Shown piece by piece: positions 26,181 to 37,620 of a stretch of DNA of 64,000 nt. This DNA comes from Argentina anserina (taxonomy: Eukaryota > Streptophyta > Magnoliopsida > Rosales > Rosaceae). The position numbers were made by a program, and so were the translations under genes. Below the pieces are notes generated by a model. The model was not told the DNA's origin. It searched no databases and saw only the letters and a program-made list of their open reading frames with translations. The DNA lies in contig NC_065875.1 in assembly GCF_933775445.1 (NCBI RefSeq), positions 1,426,001 to 1,490,000 of the forward strand, given 5' to 3'. Each line of letters starts with the position of its first letter. Positions within the stretch are counted from its first letter, which is position 1.

Positions 26181-27140
26181 ATATTTATGGGATTAGGGTT
26201 TCCATAATCAGAAACCCTCCCTCTCTCCTTTCTCCCCGCCTCCTTTCTTCTCTCTCTCCCACCCGACCTTCTCTCCCCTCTCTGCCTTCCGAATCGCCTC
26301 CCTCCCCGACCTCCGTCCTCAGCCCTTCGTGGCTAGCACCGCCGCACCCTACACCCTCGCAAGATCTCCTGCAAGCAGCCCCGATCGTCACGCAGCGCCT
26401 CCACCCTCTCTTCCTCTTCCCGAGCTCTCTCCCTCACCCTCTCGGTCCACCACCGATCTCCCTTCTCAGGGAGACGTGGTCCTCACCGCCGGCCTAGGAG
26501 ACGTCGCACCGTCCCTCACCAGCGACCCCGAGGTCGACTCGCCCTCTCGCGCCTCGCCGGACCGCACGACTGCACCAAGCTCTCCGACGAGCTTCGGTGC
26601 CTCCAAGACCAATCATAGGTGAGGTTTCAATTCTAAATGATGTGGTGATTGTTGTGGTGTGTATTGTGGATGTTTTGGTTGATTGTAGAGGAGATTGGAG
26701 TGAGATCGGGAAGGAGGGGAGAAATGATGAACACCGCCGCCTTAGGCGGCGCGTGAAGGGGTATGGGGCAGTCTAGGGGTGGTATGCGTCCATAGGAAGA
26801 AAGAGGAGGAGGAGAGGATGAGTTTTCGGGTGGCGGTGGCGTGAAACGCGCCGTTGGGAGTGTCGGCGCGTGGGCCCCACGCGCGGCCTGCCAGAGGTGG
26901 CGCGTGTGCCACACGCGCCGCCACGTGCGGCGGTGTGGACAGTTTTGACAGAAGGGTATTTTGGTAATTTACTGTGTACGGTAAATGTAAATGTAATTTT
27001 TAATTACTACGGTAAATGTAATTAAATTTTACCTTCGGTAAATGTAAATATAAATTACTTTCAGTAAATGTAAAAAGTAATTTTGTAAAAGGGTAATTTA
27101 GTAAATTTTATTTACTGAATTTGTATTTACATTTAAATCG

Positions 27141-27428
27141 TACGTATACGTACAGAAATACGTATTAATATTTATACGTACAGAAATACGTATTAATATT
27201 TATACGTACAGAAATATGTATTAATATTTATACGTACAGAAATACGTATATAATATTTATACGTACAGAAATACGTATTTATATTTATACGTACAGAAAT
27301 ACGTATATAATATTTATACGTACAGAAATACGTATATAATATTTATACGTACATAAATATGTATATAGTATTTATACGTACAGAAATACGTATATAATAT
27401 TTATACATACAGAAATACGTATAAATCG
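27141..27428 (+). repeat. ~30-bp tandem array in the LTR
   Basis: About ten head-to-tail copies of a TATACGTACAGAAATACGTAT-type unit spaced 28-30 bp. TACGTA palindromes recur in each unit. Copies differ by small substitutions, so the array is not brand new. Confidence 0.88.
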
Positions 27429-28247
27429 TATATTTGTACAGTAACCGTGAATAGTAACAGAGAACAGTAACACTGAACAGTAATTTCGTAAAACCGAAAA
27501 TTGCTGAACAGTAACCGATTATTACTGTGTCGGCATTTAAAGGTTTACGAAACGTTTCTAAATTCTTGTCTTATCATTTCAAGGTGATCATTAAATCGAG
27601 GAAAGGAATTATCATCGGGAATTGTGGAATTACGCTCGAGGCGATAAGGTGAGTAAGATCTCACTGAATTACGAATCTACCCTCGTGGTGATTCAACATT
27701 TTGCAAGTGTGTTTATTAAATGAATTACAACATGTATATAATTTAGTGGACTACATATATACAGTATAATGGTAATAAGTACATATATATATATATAGTT
27801 CATTAAATTACGTACTGTTATTAATTCATTAAAAATAGTCATTTCAGTGACAGAAAAATTTGGCATGTGTATGTGATTCAAATGGTACGATATGATGTGA
27901 GATTATCGTACGTAATTTTCAGGTGTTTATGAAATATGACATGTATAGGATATAGTGGACTATGTATATATTGTATAAATGGTAAATAAATACGAATATA
28001 TATATAGGTTGCTATATAATCTACTGTTATGATTTTATTGTGGTTATATCGTGAAAGTTTTAAAACGTACAATATGATGTGAGATTATTGTACGTGATTT
28101 TTAACATTGAGATTGTTTAAATGTTGATTTGTCTTCGGACGTGATTGGTACAATATGATGTGAGATTATTGTACGTGTTTGGCAAGTCGGAACCTAGCCT
28201 TTGGCCGGGCGAAAGTTACGATACAGTTAGAGCTCTAGTCTGTCAGC

Positions 28248-28526
28248 CATAGTACTTCATGTGAGGTAACGGGTGGTTATCTACTCATGAGTACTCAGAT
28301 TGTTTTGGATGTTGGGTAGCGGGTGGTTACCCAATATCACCATAGTACTTCATGTGAGGTAACGGGTGGTTATCTACTCATGAGTATTCAGATTGTTTTG
28401 GATGTTGGGTAGCGGGTGGTTACCCAATATCAGAGTAGTACTGCATGTGAGGTAACGGGTGGTTATCTGCTCATGGGTACTCAGATTGTTTTGGATGTTG
28501 GGTAGCGGGTGGCTATCCAATATCAG
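28248..28526 (+). repeat. three 93-bp tandem repeats in the LTR
   Basis: Units begin at 28248, 28341 and 28434. Each carries GTGAGGTAACGGGTGGTTAT and, later, GGGTAGCGGGTGGTTACCCA. The second motif is itself partly self-complementary (GGGTAG...TTACCC). A decayed fourth unit may follow (28540-28620). Confidence 0.85.
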
Positions 28527-29134
28527 CGGTGTATTACGAGAGGGGTAACAGATGTGTACCAGCGTTCTTGGTACCCGTATTATAAATGCATTGGGTAACC
28601 AGAAGGGTTACTTAATTTCTCATGAGCGTTTTATTTCATATTTCTTGGGTCAACCAGATGGGCTGACTATTGACTCATGAGGGCATTTATATTTGTTGTT
28701 TTGTGATCTTTCGTATATATTGATATGCGAACTGTATTGTGATTTTACTCATACGAGCTATAAGCTTACCGGGTTTGTGTTTACAATCCCGGTGCACCAA
28801 TTCGATGGTGTAGGGGATAATTCCGCAGGTGCTGATTAGTGGAGGTTGAGTGACGACTACAGAGGCTTGAAGTCGTTCATATTCTACTTGCGGTGAGGTT
28901 TTTAGTGTGGACTTGTGTGTGAGAATTTGTGAGTGATTTGTGAGGATTATTACATTTCCATTTTGTGTATGGATTATAATTTGGGTTGTAATAATTGGTT
29001 GTCTGAGTTGTATTGAGAACTCAGAATTGATCCGCTGTTACACTTTAATGATTTCTATTTATTTGAGATTATTTTGTGTTTAACGACTTTAGAATTTTGA
29101 GTTTTTAAGCTTGAAATTTTAGGGTCGTTACAGT

Positions 29135-29146
29135 TGGTATCAGAGC
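29135..29146 (+). promoter_or_regulatory. retrotransposon primer-binding site
   Basis: TGGTATCAGAGC, two bases after the LTR end, is complementary to the 3' end of plant initiator methionine tRNA, the standard minus-strand primer of many Gypsy and Copia elements. Confidence 0.9.
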
Positions 29147-29410
29147 CTAAGTGCGTATTTGGTGATTATCAATATCATCCGGGAGCGATGATCCGACTGC
29201 AGGCGGGCACCCATCACATGCTCCTCGGTATTGATATGTCGTCGGGTACGCGAGAGTGTTAGGAGCCATACCTTATGGTTTGGTCATGTAGGGAGTATTG
29301 TGATGATACTCCGATGATTCTCTTTCTTCTGAAATTCCATGATTGATATCAGTTGGATCTATTTTGTCGAATTCGAGACTTCACATATATGACTGAGTGT
29401 TAATTGTTGA

Positions 29411-29650
29411 ATGGTGATGAATTTGGAAAATGGCCGTGGACAGGGCCGAGGACAGATGAGAGGTCGAGGCCGAGTTAGGGCTGCAGGCCGAGTCCGCAAT
29501 GTGGAGAACCTTTATGAGGAGGCTGCTCCACTAGAAAGACAAGTTGATCTTGTTGCTATCGTTAGAGACGATAGTCGTGTGTTGAGGTTGATCAAGGACA
29601 TGAGTGAGCTGCTAGTGCTGTCATTTCATGACGCTTGGATCATATGGTAG
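29411..29650 (+). pseudogene. gag N-terminal remnant
   Basis: A 79-codon frame begins soon after the PBS and is Arg/Gly-rich at the start (GRGQGRGQMRGRGRVRAAGR), as in the first part of gag of some plant Gypsy elements. It ends at a stop. No capsid body or zinc knuckle follows in frame. Confidence 0.55.
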
Positions 29651-29879
29651 CGGACCATTGGATCGGAGTATTGGGACTTACTTGGTGATGATTGAGTACT
29701 CTGAGTTAGAGAAGAGGATGATAGCCACATTCATTTATTGATAGTTGGCAGTGGAGGGGTTAGGATTGATTCCTACGCCTATGGGAAACTCTTTATGTGT
29801 CACTTCGCTTTTGGAGTGTTCCTCGAAATTGGTGACAATGAAAGGCTTGTCCTATTGTGATTGGAAGTATAGAGTTCTC

Positions 29880-31880
29880 TGCCTATTTGATAGTAATTCC
29901 GGACCACACTATGATGTGATCTGAGGAATTGATTGGTTGAGGCCGCAGTACGCGGTGATTGATTGTGTTGACATGATGAGTTCTTTCATAGACCCAGGAA
30001 ACCAGAGTTTCGTATCTGTGCCTCGAGTCGGATATTGCCAGGATAGCTAGAGTCTTGGCAAATGTGGAGTTTGTGGATCTAGAAGTAGCTATCACAGACA
30101 TTGTTCTACTATTCGAGTATGGTGAGGTGTTTCAGGAGATACTGAGTTACCTTCTTCGAGAGTTGTTGATTTCTTTATTGATGATGTGCTTGGTATAGCA
30201 TCTGTATCAAAGGCGCCTTATGGGATTGGGAAAGAACGAGTTTAAAGAATTGAAAGAGCAGATAGATGACATATTAGACCTAGGGTTCATCAAACCTAGT
30301 GTCTCAGCTTGAGTTGTGCCGGTGTTATTCGTGAATTAAAAAAAAAAAAGTCTCATGCGGTTGAGTGTGAATTATAGGGGAATGATTAAGGTGACCATCA
30401 AGACTATGAATCATTTACCTAGGATTGATGATGTGTGTGATACGTCCTTAAGGTGGTGATATAATTATTAAACTGAGATTCACATTACGTCGTTGTTGCG
30501 TTTCAACTCGTTTTGTTTCGGACATTGACAATTGAAGTTACACATTGTTCTTGGCTGAGCAAGAAATCTAATGTGTTAGAGAAATTTCATTTTGACGTCA
30601 CGAATTAATTATTTTGCTAGATGAGCATTTAATTGAGAACGCTGACCTTTCAGGATTTAATTATTTTGGTGTTGGGGATTGGAACTTCACAATGCCACAG
30701 GTCCAAATGAGACGCAATGGCGGTGAAGTAACTCTATTGAAGGTAAGGTATTAGATGACCTTAGCTTAGTGATGTTTTAACGATTTGGTCGTGACAAGTA
30801 CCTTCTAACTGGTAAAGAAATGGTTGAGGACTAAATTTTCTTTTCAAGTGCAAGTGGCGTTAATGTTGGAGACTTAGAGGTTCTTTTCCTCTATGCATCA
30901 GATCGTTTATTGTTGGATAAGGAGAAGTTGACTGAAGTGTTCAACAAGGGATAAATTTTACAATAAAGAGTACCCAATTATATTACTGCTTGCAGAGAAG
31001 TTATTTTGGCCAAATGCGTTGGCCATGAGAGTTCTGAATAAAAGTAAAGAAATAACTGTTTAGAGTGGTGGTATAGCGATCATTTTGGGTTAGTTTTGAG
31101 GAGATGGTGTACTTAATATCGGGTTCTGTTGAAGTAATTACTAAACTTATTAGTACTACAACGGTGGGAGAAACCAATATCTTAGATGATGCACTGGGGC
31201 ATTTGTGTAGGACCGTATGTCATGCATTTGAGGTATGCATGAACTAAGGGGTATGGTATATCTCAATTGTGGTTGTGTTTATTTTGCACTGTAATTCCAC
31301 CTATTTTTCATGTTCCACTATCGGGAGATAAATATTTTCTTTACCTGTCCTGCGACTTGAAGCAGGTAGCTGTAACTTCTTTTCCGACGGTAAGCTTTGG
31401 TGAAGGTGGTAGGATGCGTGATGCATCTCTCTTGTGGTGGTGGTAGAATTTTCTACAGCCTTTTGTGTATATTAGTCGATTTCTCTGGTGAAATTTTTGA
31501 GAGTAATTCTTAATCCAAGATGGTGTTCTGTGGTGGTTGTGAACATAATGAGTTAAGATTTCTTTATCGTGTTGCCGATATAAATATGGTACTTGAGTGG
31601 GTATCATGCACGACAACTTTTTATGGTTATAATAAGATGATCATGAAAGGAGATTATTTTGTTGATTGGGAGGAATGGTAGGTTCGTTATTCTAGCGATG
31701 CATTATGGTGAAGTCATGAAGGTATTGTCGTGATAAAGCACGTTTATTTGAAAACCACTATGTGATGAAAGTAGTAGGCATGTGTTAATTATTTACTTTG
31801 ACTCGTGTTAGATATTGAGAGTCTTGACCATGCATAGTGGGTGGGCAAGCTCATGACGGGAGAATTGTCTGATAAGCGCA
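29880..31880 (+). pseudogene. degenerate pol (protease, reverse transcriptase)
   Basis: Near 29900-29965 the broken frame gives YDVI-stop-GIDWL and RPQYAVIDC, the conserved end of the Gypsy protease/linker. Near 30230-30310 come FKELKEQIDDILDLGFIKPS and a VVPVLFV stretch, the start of Gypsy reverse transcriptase, with internal stops. From 30450 on, the expected catalytic motifs cannot be read in any frame. RNase H and the integrase core are not recognisable. Confidence 0.65.
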
Positions 31881-32121
31881 AGGGATGGGTGAATTAGACA
31901 AAGGGGTTAGGTTGACATCTCTACCGAGACCACCATTATATTTTGGTGACTCACATGTGGCTGTTAATGTTAGAACACGTGACAGATTGGGTGTTTGGAG
32001 GAGAGTTGAGGCAATGGAGGACATGCTGAGAGCATATATGCTGGATATTATAGGTAACTGGGAAGATCATTTGAGGATCGATTGAGTTGCTTACAACAAC
32101 CTTTACCATTTTAGTATCGGC

Positions 32122-32508
32122 ATGGCACCTTATGAGACTCTCTATGGTAGACAGTGTCGATCACCTATCTCTTGGGCCTTTGAAAGTCTCAAGAAGGTAG
32201 GAGAACTAGCATATCGACTAGCCTTGCCTACTAGCATGTCGGGCGTTCGCAACGTCTTCCACATTTCCATGCTGAGGAAGTATGTATCAGATGAGTCACA
32301 TGTGATCGATCATAGTACCATTGAAGTGAAGGAAAATGCCACTTTTGTTGTTGAGCCGGTTCGTATTCTAGATAGATCCATAAAGAAGCTTCGGAGGAGA
32401 GAAGTAGAGCTGGTCAAGGTGCTGTGGAGTCACCATGATGAGGGTGATGCATCGTGGGAGCTGGAGTCGGATATGAGGATCAGATATCCACAGTTTTGTG
32501 TTGAGTGA
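32122..32508 (+). pseudogene. integrase C-terminus / chromodomain-like remnant
   Basis: A 128-codon frame: MAPYETLYGRQCRSPI (end of the integrase core), then GELAYRLALP and VRNVFHISMLRKY (GPY/F-type C-terminal region), and finally VEPVRILDR, LVKVLWSHH and ASWELESDMR (chromodomain-like tail of Tekay-type elements). Relative to the family, residues between SPISW and VGELAYRLALP are missing, so this is an internal deletion that kept the frame. The integrase catalytic DDE residues are not present. Confidence 0.7.
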
Positions 32509-32535
32509 GTTTGAATTTCGGGACGAAATTCCTTT

Positions 32536-32543
32536 AAGGGGGG
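32536..32543 (+). promoter_or_regulatory. polypurine tract
   Basis: AAGGGGGG, six bases before the 3' LTR start and preceded by GGGACGAAATTCCTTT, is the plus-strand primer context typical of Tekay/Del-like elements. Confidence 0.8.
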
Positions 32544-32548
32544 TAGAA

Positions 32549-33026
32549 TGTCGGGGCTGACTATTGACTCATGAGGGCATTTATATTTGTTGTTTTGTGA
32601 TCTTTCGTATATATTGATATGCGAACTGTATTGTGATTTTACTCATACGAGCTATAAGCTTACCGGGTTTGTGTTTACAATCCCGGTGCACCAATTCGAT
32701 GGTGTAGGGGTTAATTCCGCAGGTGCTGATTAGTGGAGGTTGAGTGACGACTACAGAGGCTTGAAGTCGTTCATATTCTACTTGCGGTGAGGTTTTTAGT
32801 GTGGACTTGTGTGTGAGAATTTGTGAGTGATTTGTGAGGATTATTACATTTCCATTTTGTGTATGGATTATAATTTGGGTTGTAATAATTGGTTGTCTGA
32901 GTTGTATTGAGAACTCAGAATTGATCCGCTGTTACACTTTAATGATTTCTATTTATTTGAGATTATTTTGTGTTTAACGACTTTAGAATTTTGAGTTTTT
33001 AAGCTTGAAATTTTAGGGTCGTTACA
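32549..33026 (+). repeat. 3' LTR, internally deleted (478 bp)
   Basis: It starts TGTCGGGG and then jumps to the last 473 bases of the 5' LTR (28660-29132 equals 32554-33026). By eye there is only one mismatch (GGGGATAATT versus GGGGTTAATT). About 2.8 kb present in the 5' LTR, including the TATA box, leader and all tandem arrays, is absent. Confidence 0.9.
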
Positions 33027-33169
33027 CAGCTTGCTTAAGAAAGTGGAATGTATATCATGTTACCCATATTCAAATGTCTTTGAAATTTCTCATAATGTGA
33101 ACATGCAGCCAATCAATTATAAACAAATGTAATGAACGGACAACTGTTACTCTAACTCTGTACAGTTCT

Positions 33170-35110
33170 AAACTCTACAGTTTCCTTCTATTCCAATATT
33201 GTTGTATCAATGCTTCAAAGTCCTGAGCAAATTCCCTAATATAGTAATAGAAGCTTAAACAAGCATATACCTTTAATATGTGAAATAGGAGCCTTGCTGC
33301 GAAAAAGTGCCAGATCCTCAGCTGAAGGTGCTTCTGAATAGAGTTTACCTTCACTTCTATAGGCCTCCACATAGCACGAATCAGGGATGTCTGTTGTACC
33401 AACCATCAATGCAAGATTACAAACAGGATTCCTTGCACAAGCCGCAGAAAACTTATCTGGTGCCTGCATCATTTCAGGCACAAGATATCAAATTTGCATG
33501 AAATTCACCTGCTTAAGACAAATAAAAAGCTTGAAGAAGACAAAAGGTTCAATACTCTAATAAGCAGCTGTCCATATAATAACCATCCAACAGGAGAAAA
33601 TTACATCTCGACATATAAACCACAAACTAGTGACATGCAGGACTTATTACCCGAAACAAAAAAAGTGCAATGCAGGACTTGAAAATGCATAATGACAACT
33701 ACACTCATAATGTTCATGTACATCATTTAACTTGCTGTACATTCTGGCAACTGCAGATATGCACATGTACTCATACTTTCTGCAAACTACACACCTGGCC
33801 AATCAAGTGAGCTGTTAGAAAGCCATCATGAGAACCACCAAGAACTGCAATTTTAGATGGACAAGCAAGCCCAAGTTCAAAAATATGATGCATTATTAAC
33901 ATCCAACAGAGATGAAACTAAGAGATTAGGAACTAGAAGTGACACACATAGTAAAATAAATACTTTGTCATGAGAATAGAACTCTACATAATCACAACTG
34001 TGGTATATCAGAGGTATCCAAAGCCAACGTGCAGGTAGAACTGCAAATGTATGACTAATTCTTCTCAAATGAAAGGGTAAGCACCTGGGAGCCAACTTTC
34101 CCGGAAGAGATTGAAGTGCTTCCTCACCAAATCCCAGTGAACTTCTATCATAAATAAACATCATAAATTGTCAAAAATCAGAAAAATGGGAGCTGGTGCA
34201 TCAAAGAGAATTTTCCTCAGCTATAGGAAGTTAGGAACTACTCTCGTGTTTTTTTTTCCCTTCCTAAGATTATAGTTTATCAGATTCAAACCTACGAGTA
34301 ATTTCATTGAGTATCGAATACATTTAACAGCAATTTGGTATCCGGATTGTGATAAGAAGAACATGAGAATGGAGAATAATAGGTTTACCTATAATTTACA
34401 AGTAAGAAGTTGAACCCAATCCTGAAGGATGACGATTAAGGGATCAAAAGGAACACTTCTTTTAGCTTTGGAAGAGTAAAAGGTAGCTTCAACAGGTTTT
34501 CTAGCACCTGAAAGGTTTAAACATATACAGGACATCAACATCAATTATTTTCTAATACACAAGGCTGTCAAATATCATATAAAATATTCAATAGAAAAGC
34601 TACAAGATCAATTACCAGCCATCAGCATATACTGAGCCATGAACTGTTTGGGGGATATGGGATTCCTTTTCTACTTGAGCTGGACCCCAGATTTCGAATT
34701 GACAGGGAGAGCCTTTTTCAGGGAGAGCCATAAAATATCAAGTTGCTACTTTCTTTTGAGATATGAGATGATAAAATAAACTTCCTCATCTTCTTTGCCA
34801 TAAGATTTGGCTGACTAAATGAAAACATTGCCTGGGAGCCATTTTCCTGTACATTGATCATGATGAGAAATGAGCGCTGGGCTTCATATTGGAGAGGAGA
34901 AACATGTATATGCAAATAAAAATATCAAAATATACTTATGTTAAAAAAAGGTGATATCATACCACTGCCAGGTTTAGTCCATGCCCTGTCAATGCTGGAT
35001 ATACTAGTGGATTCCTGAAGCAACCAAGACTGCAAAGCAGATTCTTCCTCAGTTGTTTCATCTATTCCAAGAGGCATCTCCTTCAATCCGCTAGCTTTAG
35101 AACCATCCAT
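33170..35110 (-). pseudogene. AARE pseudogene copy 3 (coding part)
   Basis: The minus-strand first exon (35110-34963, MDGSKASGLKEM) is intact. Exon 2 keeps its 5' part (to SKESSN), then loses about 90 bp and shifts frame. Exons 3-10 are missing: intron 2 passes directly into the end of intron 10. Exon 11 (near 34506-34410) lacks the HGGPHS segment. Exon 12 is recognisable near 34140-34080. The serine exon (near 33890-33795) is shifted and reads GGSHDG rather than GGSHGG. Exon 14 (33470-33275) is open. A Gypsy element then splits intron 14. No working peptidase is possible. Orientation is inverted relative to the intact gene. Confidence 0.88.
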
Positions 35111-35709
35111 GGTTGATAATCTTCTACTACAGATAAATTTGCAAGAATATTAATCAGTTACTAGAATTCAATCAACAGAAATGGGATATGTCTGTCAATC
35201 AAAGCTAACACTATATAATAGTAGTATATGACTTGAATGGTCACAAAATTTGGTGTATAGAAAAACCATAATCACCAAGTACACATTTTATATACATGCC
35301 CAAGGATCAGAGTTTGCAAAAACAAAAAAATCTTCTTTGTTTGCCTTTCATTGAAACAAATGAGAGATTAGCGTGTCAATCTTTCTTCCACAGAATATCA
35401 CACTTGTGTATTACATGGAAAGCCAAATCCTTCGTAATTGATTCCTAAAAACAATCAACTATAATTGGGAAGCCAAGAACAAGACTAAGGAAAGCTCACA
35501 TGGCTATCAAACAAACTTATTACAAAGAAAAGTAAAGAACTTTTGCACATATATTGTTCTCATTCTTCTAATTCATCAGCAATCAAACTCTAGTTGACTT
35601 GGCATTTTACTAAATTCACGTTTAACACTACACAGAAATCCAACATTTTCAGCTTCAGAAAATCTTCAACACAAGTTTGGGTCACATAACTTACTCCCTG
35701 TTTAATCTA
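35111..35709 (-). other. 5' UTR intron of AARE copy 3 (proximal part)
   Basis: Inverted equivalent of intact-gene DNA 8050-8612: landmarks such as 'catatactactattata', the fatty-looking A/T blocks and the acceptor near 35126 (TACTACAGAT, inverted CTGTAG) occur in the same order. It ends at the target duplication of the long-TIR element. Confidence 0.6.
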
Positions 35710-36895
35710 AGAGTTAATTTCGTCATCGGTACCTAAACTATTGTGGCAATGTCAATGTAGTACCTCAACTCTGAGTTGTACCAATGTAGTACCCAAACTT
35801 GTAATTCGCTATTAACGAAGGGTCCGAGCCCAATTTCCGTTACGGCTTCGGAAAAATTTCAACATCGGTACCCAAACTCTTGTGGCAAGATCAATGTAGT
35901 ACCTCAATTTTGAGTTGTATCAATGCAGTACCCAAACTCGTTTTTCTCTATCAACGAGGGGTCTAAAGCCAATTTCTATCACAACTCCATCTTCTGGGTC
36001 ACATGTCATAATTTATTGTCTTTTCTCATTTTCTTCTCATTTTCTTCTCATTCTCCTTCACTCTCGCTCCTTTCACACTGTATTTCTGAGCTCAGATTTC
36101 GAGGCAAAGCAACACTACGGGTTGTGTTTCTTCCAAACTCTTCAATCACGATGACAACTTCTCCCAGCTCAGCAGCTCCGCCTTGAGCCACAACATCGTC
36201 TCCCTCACATCGTCCACCTACGACCTTCTCTCCCTCCACCTACGACATTCGAGGCATGTAAAGCGGTGCCATCGGCGGTCGAGAATCTCAGTGTGAAGGT
36301 CTGCGATCATGACGTGTCAATGGATCGAGGGTTCCAAGGAGAGGTGGAGGAACTCGAAGATGGTGTTGGTGGTGAAAGGGGAGGCGGTGGGGATGAGAGG
36401 TGGAGCTCCTCTATGCCACACTGTGGTGGTGAGGTGTCCGGAGCATAATGAGAATAAATTAGTGTTTTGCCCAATTTGTAAGTTGTTTCTTAATTCTAGA
36501 TATTTAATGTAAGAGTTTCTTATTTAGGGCCTTAGAACCCACATAGAGTTATTTAGATAAATACCCTTTTTATTTTGATTCATATGACGAAACCGTGACG
36601 TAAATTGGCATCACACCCCTCATTGATAGCGAAAAACGAGTTTGGGTACTACATTGGTACAACTCAGAATTTGGGTACTACATTGACCTTGTCACAAGAG
36701 TTTGGGTACCGTTGTTGAATTTTTTGTGTGGTCACGGGCAGAACACCTGATCGAGATAACGGAGCCGTAACGGAAATTGGGCTCAGACCTTTCGTTGATA
36801 GCGAATTACAAATTTTGGTACTACATTGGTACAACTCAGAGTTGGGGTACATTGACCTTGCCACAATAGTTTGGGTACCGATTGTGAACTTTTTT
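35710..36895. mobile_element. long-TIR (Mutator-like) non-autonomous element in AARE copy 3
   Basis: The left arm (35710-35985) and right arm (about 36595-36895) are inverted repeats of roughly 280 bp, built around CGGTACCCAAACT...TGTGGCAA...CAATGTAGTACC. Each arm itself contains two tandem ~145-bp versions. The flanks are TTTAATCTA (35701-35709) and CTTAATCTA (36896-36904), a 9-bp duplication with one mismatch, as Mutator-like elements make. The intact AARE gene has a single uninterrupted copy (TAGATTAAG, 8037-8045) at the same place: an empty site. The core (36000-36590) is unrelated, GC-richer, and may be captured host DNA; no transposase is present. An 8-bp hAT-type duplication is the alternative. 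Confidence 0.85.
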
Positions 36896-36904
36896 CTTAA
36901 TCTA

Positions 36905-37620
36905 ATCACATTGAAACAGAATTTACACACATCCTCCTGATTCCACCCAATGTGATTTCAGTGCTACTCTATGTAACAATCTCAGACCAGGTCAAATTTA
37001 GAACCATTCAGTTATGCCCAACAACTGATCATCATTTCTAGAACTATGTATCGGCAATCCAATCCCAAACTCACCATGCACTGATCCAAAGACAGAATCT
37101 TGAACACGGTAACGACAAAGCAACTAAACCATTCATTATGAAAGGAACAAGTAACTCAAAGATTTGAACTTTCAACAATACAAAAGGAAAAGATCAACAC
37201 CCAGAAAACAGAAGAATGAAAACAAAAGGAAAGCTATACATGTACAAGAGCTATATATAGAGTGAATATATATAAGATAGAGAAAGGTTAGGGAGAGCTT
37301 ACGTAGAGAGAAGAGAGCGAGAGAGTGAGGGAGTGGAGAAAAGGTGAGAGAGAATAGGAGGAGGAGAGGGAGGAGGGTATCTTGGAAGAAGGGCGTTGGC
37401 GCACCAACTCATTGTGGCATTGGCTTTGCTTAATACTACTACACTCCCCATTGCTGCCGACTCATTTTCTATGGCAAACTCTACGGTTAAGGTAATGAAC
37501 TAATGATTGGTCTCGTATTGGTGGGGGTTTAAGACATTTCACTACACAAATTTAGGGCATATTGGGTACACAAATGTGATTGGTTTACCGTATTATATAC
37601 GTGACACGGCGGCCGTAGGC
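36905..37620 (-). pseudogene. AARE copy 3 leader and promoter
   Basis: Inverted equivalent of 7330-8036. It includes the conserved leader donor (GAGAGCTTACGTAGAGAGA near 37295-37315) and the purine-rich (minus: pyrimidine-rich) leader to about 37400. Upstream DNA is also shared, with 'cattggctttgcttaata..actacactccccattg' near 37420-37455. Homology fades near 37620. The promoter looks well preserved, so this dead copy could still be transcribed. Confidence 0.65.

Larger units (their letters stand above)
25855..29132 (+). repeat. 5' LTR (3.3 kb)
   Basis: It runs from TGTAATAACCCG to GTCGTTACA, immediately before the PBS. It contains a promoter-like TATAAATAG at 26172 followed by a CT/GC-rich leader (26200-26930) and AT-rich DNA with 'gtaaatgta' motifs. 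Then come a ~30-bp tandem array, three hairpin-like 28-mers and three 93-bp repeats. The last 473 bases are almost identical to the 3' LTR. Confidence 0.88.
25855..33026 (+). mobile_element. Ty3/Gypsy LTR retrotransposon, non-autonomous, inserted in AARE copy 3
   Basis: The ends are TGTAATAACCCG...GTCGTTACA, flanked by a perfect 5-bp duplication (CAGCT). A primer-binding site TGGTATCAGAGC (complement of initiator-Met tRNA) directly follows the 5' LTR. A polypurine tract AAGGGGGG precedes the 3' LTR. Weak gag, protease, reverse transcriptase and integrase-like segments occur in that order, which is the Ty3/Gypsy order. The PBS, PPT context and long LTR resemble the Tekay/Del chromovirus group. 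Coding DNA is only about 3.4 kb and riddled with stops, so the element could not supply its own enzymes. The 3' LTR is heavily shortened. Confidence 0.93.

Noticed and set aside
26329..26622. 97-codon Pro/Ser-rich open frame
   Set aside because: It lies inside the 5' LTR in the GC-rich leader, has no domain, and its openness follows from base composition.
27141..27428. Regularly spaced repeats that could look like a CRISPR array
   Set aside because: Units are head-to-tail without unique spacers, AT-rich, and lie in a plant retrotransposon LTR.
31341..31616. Minus-strand frame inside the Gypsy element
   Set aside because: Antisense to decayed pol; composition only.
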